From Fibrobacter sp. (lineage in GTDB: Bacteria > Fibrobacterota > Fibrobacteria > Fibrobacterales > Fibrobacteraceae): 64,000 nt of DNA. Below the pieces are notes generated by a model, which searched no databases, was not told the DNA's origin, and saw only the letters and a program-made list of their open reading frames with translations. Below are positions 34,952 through 42,985 of the stretch, piece by piece (the stretch's first letter is position 1; each line of letters begins with the position of its first letter). Made by a program: the position numbers and the translations under genes. Where the stretch lies: assembly GCA_024399035.1 (NCBI GenBank), contig JAKSID010000001.1, positions 62,001 through 126,000 of the forward strand, read 5' to 3'.

Positions 34952-35713
34952 ATGGAACTTTCTGAATTTTCTGCTTGGCTCAATGAGCTGCTCACCCCTC
35001 AGTTTTTCAATGATTATTGCAATAATGGCCTTTGTGTAGAGGCTAGCGACCAGGTGACCAAGGTGGTTACTGGCGTAGATTTCCGCGATCGCCTGATCGA
35101 CGCCGCCATCGAAGAAGGTGCCGACTGCATTATCGTCCACCATCCCAATGGCTTTTGGAAGGGCGAGGACCGTATCCTTACGGGCAAGTTCGGTGAGCGC
35201 ATGCGCCGCCTGATGAAGCATGGAATTTCCTTGTACGGGTTCCATCTGCCTCTGGATGGCCACCGCGGTATTGGCAACAATGCCCTCATTGCCAAGGCCA
35301 TGGGGCTGAATGTTGTCCAGGGCTTTATGCAGGAAGGCGAGGGTACAGTGGGCGTTATCGGCGAATGGGATTCCCCGGCGACCCAGGTAGAGTTCCTGGA
35401 AAGCGCCAACATCGCATTCCCTCTGGGTGTTCAGAACAAACTATTCTATGGTAGCGACCGCATCAAGAGGGTGGCTATCTGTAGCGGATCCGGCGCCAGC
35501 GGTATGGACGAGGCCTTGGCCCTAGGTTGCGACGCCTTCGTTACCGGCGAGATTAAGGAGGCCGTTCCTATCCTGGTGGAAGAGGCAAAATTCAACCTGA
35601 TTTCTGCCGGACACTACCGGACCGAGGTGTTCGGAGTAAGGGCCCTTGCCCAGAAAATTGCCGAAAATCTGCAAATTTCGGCAAAATTCGTGGATTTGGA
35701 CAACCCGGTCTAA
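34952..35713 (+). CDS. Nif3-like dinuclear-metal protein (YbgI family)
   Basis: A 253-residue protein. The metal-binding motif IIVHHPNGFWKG (about residues 60-71), GFHLPLDGHRGIGNNALIA and the C-terminal ISAGHYRTEVFGVRAL (His and Glu ligands) are those of the NIF3/YbgI family, which forms toroidal hexamers with two metals per subunit. Some members act as GTP cyclohydrolase I-like or are linked to metal or iron-sulfur handling; the precise role is unsettled. It is divergent from metK. Confidence 0.9.
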   Translation: MELSEFSAWLNELLTPQFFNDYCNNGLCVEASDQVTKVVTGVDFRDRLIDAAIEEGADCIIVHHPNGFWKGEDRILTGKFGERMRRLMKHGISLYGFHLPLDGHRGIGNNALIAKAMGLNVVQGFMQEGEGTVGVIGEWDSPATQVEFLESANIAFPLGVQNKLFYGSDRIKRVAICSGSGASGMDEALALGCDAFVTGEIKEAVPILVEEAKFNLISAGHYRTEVFGVRALAQKIAENLQISAKFVDLDNPV

Positions 35714-35718
35714 TGTAA

Positions 35719-35747
35719 TTGACTTTTCTGGGGTCTTTTTGTATCTT
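35719..35747 (+). promoter_or_regulatory. Promoter immediately before the M23 gene
   Basis: TTGACT (35719-35724), exactly 17 bases, then TATCTT (35742-35747). The ATG is at 35757, so transcription would begin within about three bases of the start codon. Confidence 0.6.
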
Positions 35748-35756
35748 TAGAACCCC

Positions 35757-36677
35757 ATGGAATTTGTAAAGACCACTATACACTTCCAGAACTCGACGAA
35801 GTCCATGACGCTGCATGTGCCGGCGTTCCTTTTCAGGGCTTGGCCTGTTCTTCGTGTGCTCATGCTTGTGGGCGTGGTTCTTTTCGTTATCCAGATGGCT
35901 ACCACCACTATTTATGATGGTATCCTGAACCACCAGATCAACAACCGACTGGAACTGGATAAGGAAATGTCCCAGATTCAGGGCACCATGGATTACCTGA
36001 AGAATACTTCCGCAGACTTTTTGAGGGACGAAAATCGCCTTTATGCGCGCTTTGGACTGCCCACCCAGGACGAGGCTACCCGTTGCCTGGGTACCGGCGG
36101 TAACGTTAGCCCCGACTCCCTGTTGCTGCGTAACTCTTCGCCGGTCTTCGAGCGCATGTCCGTGCTGAGTGAAACTGCTGGCCGCCTGACCAGTATGATC
36201 GCCAACAACGATGCCTCCTTCAAGAACTTGAATAAATATATGGAACAGAAACAGTCCATGTGGCGTTTTGTTCCTTCTATCGCGCCCACCCAGGGTCGAT
36301 ATGCTTCCTCCTTTGGCCCCCGCGTTCACCCCATTACCGGTCAGGTGGGTAAGATGCACCAGGGCATTGATATTTCCAACGAACGCTGGACTCCGATTTT
36401 TGCCCCTGCCGATGGCGTGGTGGAAATCGCTCAGCACAGTAATTCCTTCGGAAACTTTGTGACCTTGAATCACGGCAACGGACTCAAGACCCGCTACGGA
36501 CATATGCAGATGTATATCGTTCACCCGGGTGATTTCGTGAGCCGCTATCAGGTTATTGGCTATATGGGAAACACCGGCCTTTCTGTCGGTCCGCACCTCC
36601 ATTACGAGGTTTGGATGGGTAACAACCCTGTGAACCCGCTTGCTTATATGCTGCCTAACGACCACTCTATCGACTAA
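35757..36677 (+). CDS. Membrane-anchored M23 (LytM) metallopeptidase
   Basis: A 306-residue protein with an N-terminal cytoplasmic stretch, one membrane helix at about 30-50 (VLRVLMLVGVVLFVIQMATT), a helical/coiled segment at 55-160 and a C-terminal LytM domain. Zinc ligands are visible in MHQGIDISNERW (HxxxD) and VGPHLHYEVWMG (HxH); GDFVSRYQVIGYMGNTG also matches. It probably cleaves peptidoglycan cross-links or activates amidases in the periplasm during division or shape control. No Shine-Dalgarno sequence is present; the promoter is so close that the mRNA may be leaderless. Confidence 0.93.
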   Translation: MEFVKTTIHFQNSTKSMTLHVPAFLFRAWPVLRVLMLVGVVLFVIQMATTTIYDGILNHQINNRLELDKEMSQIQGTMDYLKNTSADFLRDENRLYARFGLPTQDEATRCLGTGGNVSPDSLLLRNSSPVFERMSVLSETAGRLTSMIANNDASFKNLNKYMEQKQSMWRFVPSIAPTQGRYASSFGPRVHPITGQVGKMHQGIDISNERWTPIFAPADGVVEIAQHSNSFGNFVTLNHGNGLKTRYGHMQMYIVHPGDFVSRYQVIGYMGNTGLSVGPHLHYEVWMGNNPVNPLAYMLPNDHSID

Positions 36678-36762
36678 CCTGGTCGGGTCGATGGCTGCAC
36701 GCTGCCCGAGAACATAGCGCCGGCTTGGCTGGCTAAGGGCGGATCACCCCTCGGAGGGTGCT

Positions 36763-38355
36763 TTGTTTAAAAAACTTGAGGAGTCCTGCGATTTGCAGGC
36801 TTTCTTTGCTTTTTTGCTGTCGGTGATTTTGCCGATGGTGGTTCTTTTTGTTCTGATGATGCTGTTCAGCTGCTCGCCGGCATACGCCTGCCCCAGGCTG
36901 GTGGAGGTGTTTGCGGACCCGGTGGACGTGAGCGACCAGGAGGGGGAGTTTGTAGAAATCCGCCTGTGGGAGGGGTCGGACGACTTGGTGGATGGTGCCG
37001 CGCAGGGGGACGCTTTCGACAGCCTTATGGTGCAGTTCGAGGAAAAGCCGGCGCTGCGTTTTTCGTATCCAGGGGCGTTGTCTGGTTCGCCGTCGGGGGT
37101 GCTTGGTACGTCGTCGGGGGTGTCCCGCCTTGTGCTGGTTCATGATTCCGTCTACTGCCCCCAAAAGGAGTCGGTTGCCTGTGGCCTGCTGGGGAACATT
37201 ACCCTGCCCAATTCCAGGGAAACCTACTGGCGGACTTGGGCGGTAAAGAAGGGGGAGGCGGCGTGCTTGGACTCCGTGGGGCTGCCAAGCCCCAAGGCCG
37301 GCTCAAGTTTCCAGCGGGTAAAGGACTCGGACCGGTGGGTGGTGGCGGAACCTTCCCTGGGGGAGGCGAACCCGCTTTACGAGTCGGGCATCAAGGACTG
37401 CGGGCTGGAGCCTCTGAATGCTGTGGAATTGTCCCGCGGTACTGACCTGGGGTGGAGCCTGCGGTTTTCTATGGCGGGCTGTGACTCGTCCTGGCTTTAT
37501 TATAGCGTGGAGGACCTGTTCGGCGGGAAGGTGCTTGCGGACACGTCAATGATCCAGGGGCGCCTTGAAATTCCCGAGGCGAAGGGCAGGACTTTGTGGG
37601 TGAGGGCGGCACTGCCGTCGGACGAGGCCTCCGGAAATGACCTGCTGGATACGATGCTGGTGTCTGCTGGCAATTCGCCTGTGGTTGTTTCCGAGGTTCA
37701 TCACTGCCCTCAGGAGCCAGAGCCGGAGTGGGTGGAAGTCTATAACCGGACGGGGTGGTCCCTGCCTTTTAACAAGTTTCAGTTCTGCGGTCGTGGCGGC
37801 CTGTGGAGTAAAAATTTGGACGACTCCCTAGGGCCGTTCCAGTCGGTCATTTTTACGAAGGACTCCTCGGGCCTTCGGGATTTCCTAGGGTACAAGGACG
37901 CTCGGCTTGTTCAACTTTCTATAGGTTATCTGAATAATACCTCGGGAAATATTTCCATTTGCTATGGAGACCAGGTCCTAGACTCTGTTGCCTGGGACAA
38001 ATCTACGGCCACATGCCCCCAGGGTTTTAATCCTTTGACTGGAGTGGCGGAATATACCCCAGGTTTCCAAAGAAACGCAGGTGCCAAAAACGAATCCCCG
38101 TTTACGTACAAATTATCGTCCAGGGTGGTAAGGCGTGATGGCACCCCTTTGCGGGTGCTAGTGGAAAGTGTGTTGCCGGTGGATTTAAAACTTCTGGACT
38201 CTACAGGCCATGTGCTGTGGAAAAATAAAATCCCGGCCCAATCCAATATGTGGTGGAACGTTCCCCTAGAGGGGTTGCCGCGGACTGGTATTGCCTATGT
38301 CTCCCTTTCTTCGGGAGTTTATGAAAATAAGGTCGGCATTGTGTTGCGCCCATAG
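36763..38355 (+). CDS. Exported lamin-tail-like protein of unknown function
   Basis: Translation most likely starts at the TTG at 36763, which has GGAGGG just upstream and gives a complete signal peptide (hydrophobic residues 12-38, cleavage near AYA-CPRL). Two segments resemble lamin-tail domains: LVEVFADPVDVSDQEGEFVEI (about 45-65) and VVSEVHHCPQEPEPEWVEVY (about 310-330) with YNRTGW. The C-terminal 80 residues look like a FlgD/sorting-type beta domain (PLRVLVESVLPVDLKLLDSTG). The gene is visibly richer in GGG, GTG and TCG codons than its neighbours, hinting at transfer. It runs straight into a barrel-protein gene. Confidence 0.62.
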   Translation: MFKKLEESCDLQAFFAFLLSVILPMVVLFVLMMLFSCSPAYACPRLVEVFADPVDVSDQEGEFVEIRLWEGSDDLVDGAAQGDAFDSLMVQFEEKPALRFSYPGALSGSPSGVLGTSSGVSRLVLVHDSVYCPQKESVACGLLGNITLPNSRETYWRTWAVKKGEAACLDSVGLPSPKAGSSFQRVKDSDRWVVAEPSLGEANPLYESGIKDCGLEPLNAVELSRGTDLGWSLRFSMAGCDSSWLYYSVEDLFGGKVLADTSMIQGRLEIPEAKGRTLWVRAALPSDEASGNDLLDTMLVSAGNSPVVVSEVHHCPQEPEPEWVEVYNRTGWSLPFNKFQFCGRGGLWSKNLDDSLGPFQSVIFTKDSSGLRDFLGYKDARLVQLSIGYLNNTSGNISICYGDQVLDSVAWDKSTATCPQGFNPLTGVAEYTPGFQRNAGAKNESPFTYKLSSRVVRRDGTPLRVLVESVLPVDLKLLDSTGHVLWKNKIPAQSNMWWNVPLEGLPRTGIAYVSLSSGVYENKVGIVLRP

Positions 38356-38362
38356 GTTGTGT

Positions 38363-39094
38363 ATGTGTTTCATCAAAAGAATTATAACCTTGTGCGTATT
38401 CCTTTGCTCCCTGGGGTTTCCCCTTGAGAATTCCTTGGCGTTGAGCGGCTTGCCGCAATACGGCTCGTCTCCGGCACGGTCTTTGCAACCTGCTTTTGGT
38501 TTGCGGTTTGAATCTCTCGGGAATTTAAGCCAGCAGCGTTACGAGGCTGCGGGGGAGTTGGGTAAAGGCCTATTCCGTGCGGGCTTTGTCTTCGACCATG
38601 TTGTAATGGATTCACTTTATCGAAATTCCTATTCGGAACTGGACTTGGGTTATTCCTTTGCGTGGTTCCGGGCTGGTGCTGGCTACGGAGCTTCCATGGA
38701 ATGGATTCCCGGGGGAGACTTGTGGGTTCGTCATCGATTCAAGATTGGCACTGCTTTTGAGTGGCGGCAGATGTACATAGGTGGATTGCTGGACGGTTGG
38801 TTTGATGACATTAAGGAAATTGGGTTTCTTGTGGGTGGTGGCGCAAAGGTGGGGGATTCCTTTGACTTGTTCCTACAATGGAACGGCAGCTTGCTTGATG
38901 TGGGGTTGAACGTTATGATTGGTACGGTCCGCGTATCTTCTATTTACCAGTTTCCGGGCTTCGGTGCGGAATTCTCTATCGGTTTTTCCTGGAATAAATG
39001 GGGCTTGGAGGTCTTTTACGGGTTTGCAAACGAAAGTTTCCATAGGTTTGGGGTGAAACTTTCCAAAAGGTTTGGGAAAAAGACTATCTTGTAG
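38363..39094 (+). CDS. Probable outer-membrane beta-barrel protein
   Basis: The ATG at 38363, eight bases after the preceding stop, begins a signal peptide (MCFIKRIITLCVFLCSLGFP). The 243-residue product has alternating strands such as LGYSFAWFRAGAGYGASMEW, FEWRQMYIGGLLDGWF, LFLQWNGSLLDVGLNVMIG and FGVKLSKRFGKK, suggesting a small barrel. The close spacing to the lamin-tail-like gene suggests a joint envelope function, but no family is recognised. Confidence 0.6.
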   Translation: MCFIKRIITLCVFLCSLGFPLENSLALSGLPQYGSSPARSLQPAFGLRFESLGNLSQQRYEAAGELGKGLFRAGFVFDHVVMDSLYRNSYSELDLGYSFAWFRAGAGYGASMEWIPGGDLWVRHRFKIGTAFEWRQMYIGGLLDGWFDDIKEIGFLVGGGAKVGDSFDLFLQWNGSLLDVGLNVMIGTVRVSSIYQFPGFGAEFSIGFSWNKWGLEVFYGFANESFHRFGVKLSKRFGKKTIL

Positions 39095-39112
39095 TATCAT
39101 TTTTGGACGGTT

Positions 39113-40372
39113 ATGTTAATTTCTCCGAGCATTTTGGCCATTCTGGTTTTTCTAGGCTTTGCCCTTGTGGTGGCATTGGCTATTTCCCATATGCTGATGA
39201 GAGGCATGAAGGAAAGGCAAAGTTCCTATAAAAATTTCTCGGGAAATGTGAACGAGTTTCTCCTGTTCGTGTCCAAGGAAGGAGTCTTGCAGGATGCCTT
39301 TCCCAAGTTCATTAACGATCCCTTGTACGAGCAGATTTGCCAGAAAAGATCCTTTAGCGAAGTCTTGTCCGCGGAGGAGTATTCCCGACTGACGGAATAC
39401 ATGAGAGGTGCTGAGGCTTATCCCGACATTCCCTTTGTTTTCTGCTTCAAGGGCGAAACGGGAACTTGCTGGTACGAGTTGAGGGCGTTCCTTAAGAAGA
39501 CTTTTAACGGCACTTTCTGGGAACTTTTGATCAAGAACGTGACCCTGGATGTGGATTCCAGAACCCAGAGAGACCGCCTCCAGGATAACGTGAATATGCT
39601 TTTGCAGAACACTGGCGATTTCCTGTGGAGTTTTGACGTGGATACCCGTCAGATTACGTTGCTTACTCCGATTACGGACGAAGAAGGCCGCGTGATTCCT
39701 AGGTCCGTGGGCGTGCAGGATATTCATTCCCTGCTGCTTGACGAAGAGTACGCTATGTTCGAACGCCGGATCAATGCGCGTATTATGGCGTTCCGAGCTT
39801 CCAATTTCAAGGATGTTGACGAAAATTCCAGCGTAAAGCTGCGCGTTATCGGCCCAGACCGTAAGCTTGTGTGGTATTGCTTCCGTTTCAGGGTTTACCT
39901 GGAGGAAAACGCAAGGATTTTGATTAAGGGCTCTGCCCGAAGAATGGATTTGTTGTTCGATAATCCCATCTATGATGATTGCGTGAACTTGGATGCGGCT
40001 ATTGGAACCATGCTGTCTTTCCCGGATATCCGTATTTTCTGCGTGGACCGTGATTACCGAATCGTTAGCTGCAACCAGGCCTTTGCTTTGGACTTTAGGT
40101 ACTCTAGCCCGGAAAAGACTTTTGGCAAGCGCTTGCTTGAGGTGGTTCGCCCCAAGTATTATTCCTTTATCCAGGGAACTTTGTCGGATGTTTTTGAAAG
40201 CGGCAGGGCAAAATCTTGGAAGGGACCTTTCAATAAGGAACACCGCCTGCTGTGGTTTAATGCTATACCTTTAACTAAAACCGAGGGCTTTGTCTATCGT
40301 GCCATGGGTGTGTATATCCAGATGGATGAGGCTGAATTTAAAGACGATAAGAATATCAAGGAGTTGATATGA
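39113..40372 (+). CDS. Membrane protein with tandem PAS-like domains, no output domain
   Basis: A 419-residue protein with one N-terminal membrane helix (ISPSILAILVFLGFALVVAL). Three PAS-like blocks follow: about 45-145 (NEFLLFVSKEGVLQDAFPKF), 160-285 (TGDFLWSFDVDTRQITLLTP, with VWYCFRFRVYLEENARILIKG) and 305-405 (DIRIFCVDRDYRIVSCNQAF). No kinase, GGDEF or chemotaxis domain is attached. Its stop overlaps the rhodanese lipoprotein start (ATGA), implying coupled expression. Function unknown; perhaps sensory. Confidence 0.6.
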   Translation: MLISPSILAILVFLGFALVVALAISHMLMRGMKERQSSYKNFSGNVNEFLLFVSKEGVLQDAFPKFINDPLYEQICQKRSFSEVLSAEEYSRLTEYMRGAEAYPDIPFVFCFKGETGTCWYELRAFLKKTFNGTFWELLIKNVTLDVDSRTQRDRLQDNVNMLLQNTGDFLWSFDVDTRQITLLTPITDEEGRVIPRSVGVQDIHSLLLDEEYAMFERRINARIMAFRASNFKDVDENSSVKLRVIGPDRKLVWYCFRFRVYLEENARILIKGSARRMDLLFDNPIYDDCVNLDAAIGTMLSFPDIRIFCVDRDYRIVSCNQAFALDFRYSSPEKTFGKRLLEVVRPKYYSFIQGTLSDVFESGRAKSWKGPFNKEHRLLWFNAIPLTKTEGFVYRAMGVYIQMDEAEFKDDKNIKELI

Positions 40373-40833
40373 ATTACAAAATGATTTTGTTGGCCGTTGG
40401 TGCCGCTTTGATGCTTTCTGCTTGTAATGAACAGAAGACTGAGGTTAAGGCCGATGCTCCTGCTGCAGAAGTAAAGGCTGCTCCGGTTGCCGATGCAAAG
40501 GTCGCTCCCGCTCCTAAGCCGGCTAGCGAAGCCGTTGCTGCTACAATTTCCATGATTGAATGGAAGGATGCCATAGAAATGAACAAGAAGGGCGCTGTCT
40601 TTATTGATGTTCGTAATCCCAATGAATTGAGGGATGGCTTTGTCCAGGGTTCCATCAATATTCCTCTGCCTGAATTGAAGGAGCGCTTTGGTGAACTTCC
40701 CAAGGACAAGGACTTGCTTATTTACTGCCGTTCTGGTCGTCGTAGCGAAGTTGCTACTCATTTTTTGATGACTCAGGGTTATGAGAAGGCTCATAACATT
40801 CTGGGTGGTTTCTTGGCTTATCCGATCAAATAA
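40369..40833 (+). CDS. Rhodanese-domain lipoprotein
   Basis: A 154-residue protein with a lipoprotein signal (residues 1-19, lipobox LSAC), an Ala/Pro/Lys/Val-rich linker to about residue 55, and a single rhodanese domain at 60-154. The domain has VFIDVRNPNELRDGFVQGS and the active-site loop IYCRSGRRSEVA with its catalytic Cys. Such proteins carry sulfane sulfur; location should be the periplasmic face of a membrane. AAGGAG lies in the end of the upstream PAS gene, with which it overlaps by four bases. Confidence 0.86.
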   Translation: MNYKMILLAVGAALMLSACNEQKTEVKADAPAAEVKAAPVADAKVAPAPKPASEAVAATISMIEWKDAIEMNKKGAVFIDVRNPNELRDGFVQGSINIPLPELKERFGELPKDKDLLIYCRSGRRSEVATHFLMTQGYEKAHNILGGFLAYPIK

Positions 40834-40850
40834 TTTTTAGGATTCGCTAG

Positions 40851-42146
40851 GTGGCTGAAGTTTCTAACTACATGCAGATGGCCTTGAACGAGGCCGTCTT
40901 TTCTATTGGCGTAAGCCGCCCCAATCCGGCGGTGGGTGCCGTTGTAGTTAAGGATGGAATTGTTGTGGGGAAGGGGCGTACGCAGCGCCCCGGAAGTGCC
41001 CACGCTGAGGTCATGGCGCTGCGTGACGCGGGCGAACTGGCCCGCGGGGCGGCCATCTACGTGACCCTGGAACCCTGCTGCCATTATGGCCGCACGCCCC
41101 CCTGCACCAAGGCAATCATTGACGCAGGTATTGCGAAGGTTTATTACGCCCACGGCGACCCCAATCCCGTTGTCCGCGGGAACAGCCGTAAGATTCTGGA
41201 AGAGGCTGGCATCGAAGTCTACGAAGGCGTGGACGCCTGCATCGCCGCAGAATTCGAAGACGGTTTGGAACAGCTGTCGGGGGATTGTGCCGGCAGTGAA
41301 TGCCGTTGTTTAAATGTTCCTCCCGCATGTCATTGCGAGGAGCGTAGTGACGAAGCAATCGAAGCTGGCTCTACCTACCGTTCTAAGGATGCTCAAGCCG
41401 CTGGCCGCGAAGTCTTCGCCGAAGTAGAACGTTACTTCGAAGCCTACGATTACTTTGTTTGCAATAAGCGTGCCTTTGTAGAAGTTAAGTCCGCCGTCAC
41501 TGACGAAGGCTCCATGGGTTACGTTCTGCCCGACGGTTCCCACAAGCCCATGAAAATTACAGGCGATGGGGCCAACTGCTGGAATCATGAGCTTCGCGCC
41601 ATGAGTGATGCCATCCTCGTGGGGGCGGGAACCGTCCTCGCTGACAATCCTGGCCTTGATGTACGCTTGGCAAAAGGTAACAGCCCCGTCAAAATCGTGT
41701 GGGCCGGCCATCACGAATTTTCTGAAGAAGAAGTCTCCAGCTATCGCGTATTTACCGGCGATTACGCTGTGGATCCTTTGGTTATCCAGGCGCTGGTTTT
41801 CTCCTGCGTGCCCCAGCCAGCCATTCCAAACGCTGTGATTTTGACCAAGTCCACCTTCGCCGAATGCTGGACCGAAATGGTGGATCATCTTTCTGCATTG
41901 GGCATGCACCGCCTTATGGTGGAACCCGGCGCCGGCCTCGCCAAGCAATTGTTTGAAAACGGCGGTTGGAACCGCCTGGATCTCTGGCGCTCCATGGACC
42001 ACACCATCGAAGATGCCCTGGCATCCTTCATTGATGAAGGAGCTGTGGCCAAGACCTTGGATTTTCCGCCCATCCCCGAAAAGCTTGTGGCCAAGGAATC
42101 CTTTATGGTGGGCCCCGATGTGCTTACCGTTTTTTATCCCGGTTAA
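40851..42146 (+). CDS. ribD: Riboflavin biosynthesis deaminase/reductase RibD with repeat insertion
   Basis: A 431-residue bifunctional enzyme. The deaminase domain (residues 1-145) has RPNPAVGAVVV, the zinc motif SAHAEVMAL and TLEPCCHYGRTPPC. The reductase domain starts near residue 205 (VEVKSAVTDEGSM) with SDAILVGAGTVLADNPGLDVR. Between them, about residues 143-190 do not match the family and include CHCEERSDEAI, the translation of a dispersed DNA repeat at 41328-41360. Start is the GTG at 40851, with TAGGA upstream. The C-terminal reductase part is also rather divergent. It opens the ribD-ribE-ribBA-ribH-nusB run. Confidence 0.92.
   Translation: MAEVSNYMQMALNEAVFSIGVSRPNPAVGAVVVKDGIVVGKGRTQRPGSAHAEVMALRDAGELARGAAIYVTLEPCCHYGRTPPCTKAIIDAGIAKVYYAHGDPNPVVRGNSRKILEEAGIEVYEGVDACIAAEFEDGLEQLSGDCAGSECRCLNVPPACHCEERSDEAIEAGSTYRSKDAQAAGREVFAEVERYFEAYDYFVCNKRAFVEVKSAVTDEGSMGYVLPDGSHKPMKITGDGANCWNHELRAMSDAILVGAGTVLADNPGLDVRLAKGNSPVKIVWAGHHEFSEEEVSSYRVFTGDYAVDPLVIQALVFSCVPQPAIPNAVILTKSTFAECWTEMVDHLSALGMHRLMVEPGAGLAKQLFENGGWNRLDLWRSMDHTIEDALASFIDEGAVAKTLDFPPIPEKLVAKESFMVGPDVLTVFYPG
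41328..41360. repeat. Dispersed repeat inside ribD
   Basis: The sequence beginning TGTCATTGCGAGGAGCG and ending GACGAAGCAATC is a repeat recognisable from many unrelated bacterial genomes, usually intergenic. Its ATTGC/GCAAT ends are complementary. Here it is read in frame as CHCEERSDEAI. Confidence 0.75.
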
Positions 42147-42262
42147 ATACAAAACATCGGCGTAAATAAGCTTCAGTATTTAGTAAATTAGTTTAATCTA
42201 ACTTTGACGAGGGTCACCTCTCAAAATCCCCAAAAATAGCCCGTTTTCGCCCCGCTTTCCTC

Positions 42263-42351
42263 TCGTAATTCATAATTCATAATTTTCTAAATGGCACACT
42301 TCGTGTGCATTTAGTACGGCTCAACCATGAAAAATAAGCAAGCTTATTTTT
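42263..42351. repeat. Heptad repeats and two palindromes upstream of ribE
   Basis: TCGTAAT (42263) and two TCATAAT copies (42270, 42277) are followed by a hairpin GCACAC/GTGTGC (42294-42308) extended by flanking AAAT/ATTT. A perfect palindrome follows, with arms AAAAATAAGC (42330-42339) and GCTTATTTTT (42342-42351), ending in five T. The second palindrome could terminate ribD transcripts or attenuate ribE. No FMN riboswitch is visible. Confidence 0.65.
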
Positions 42352-42385
42352 CGCGGCACTCGCCTTTTACTAAATTTGCCCCCGT

Positions 42386-42985
42386 ATGTTTACAGGTATT
42401 ATTCAAAGTACGGGAACCATCCTTTCTCTGGAAACAAGAGGGGATGCTCTCACCATGCGCTTATCAGCACCCGGATTCTTTAAGGGTTGCCATTTGGGCG
42501 ATAGCGTGGCCAATGATGGCGTCTGTCTTTCTATCGAAAGTTGCACCGACGACGAGGCTACCTTCTGCCTGATGCACCAGACGGTGGAAAACACCTCCTT
42601 TAAGCAGGCTGAACCGGGTAAACTTGTGAATCTGGAAAAGGCTTGCCGTGCGGATTCCTTTATGGGCGGACATTTTGTCATGGGACATGTGGATACTTCC
42701 GTGAAGGTCATTGCTGTAGCCAATCGCGAAACTGGCGTCGAAGTGGACTTGGAACTGCCCAAGGACCTGCGTCGCTATGTGATTCGTCGCGGTTCTGTTT
42801 CCTTGAACGGCATTAGCCTTACGGTTGCCGAAAAGTTCGAGGATTCCATTCGCGTTTGCATTATCCCCGAAACCCTGGCCCGCACAAACCTGCGCAACTG
42901 GGTTCCTGGAACCATCGTGAATGTGGAAGTAGACATGCTTGGTAAGTATATCGAGAATTATTTGAAGGAGCGAGACCTTGCTTAA
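42386..42985 (+). CDS. ribE: Riboflavin synthase, alpha subunit
   Basis: This 199-residue enzyme converts two lumazine molecules to riboflavin. It has the canonical [12 protein letters not shown] start and two homologous barrels: the first ends near [14 protein letters not shown] (about residue 95), the second contains [16 protein letters not shown] and [13 protein letters not shown]. No Shine-Dalgarno sequence precedes the ATG, and 239 bases of leader containing repeats separate it from ribD. The next gene, ribBA, starts inside its 3' end. Confidence 0.96.
   Translation: MFTGIIQSTGTILSLETRGDALTMRLSAPGFFKGCHLGDSVANDGVCLSIESCTDDEATFCLMHQTVENTSFKQAEPGKLVNLEKACRADSFMGGHFVMGHVDTSVKVIAVANRETGVEVDLELPKDLRRYVIRRGSVSLNGISLTVAEKFEDSIRVCIIPETLARTNLRNWVPGTIVNVEVDMLGKYIENYLKERDLA

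Noticed and set aside
42147-42385. FMN riboswitch before ribE
   Set aside because: None of the conserved RFN-element blocks could be found; the gap contains heptads and palindromes instead. The ribD leader is too short to hold one.
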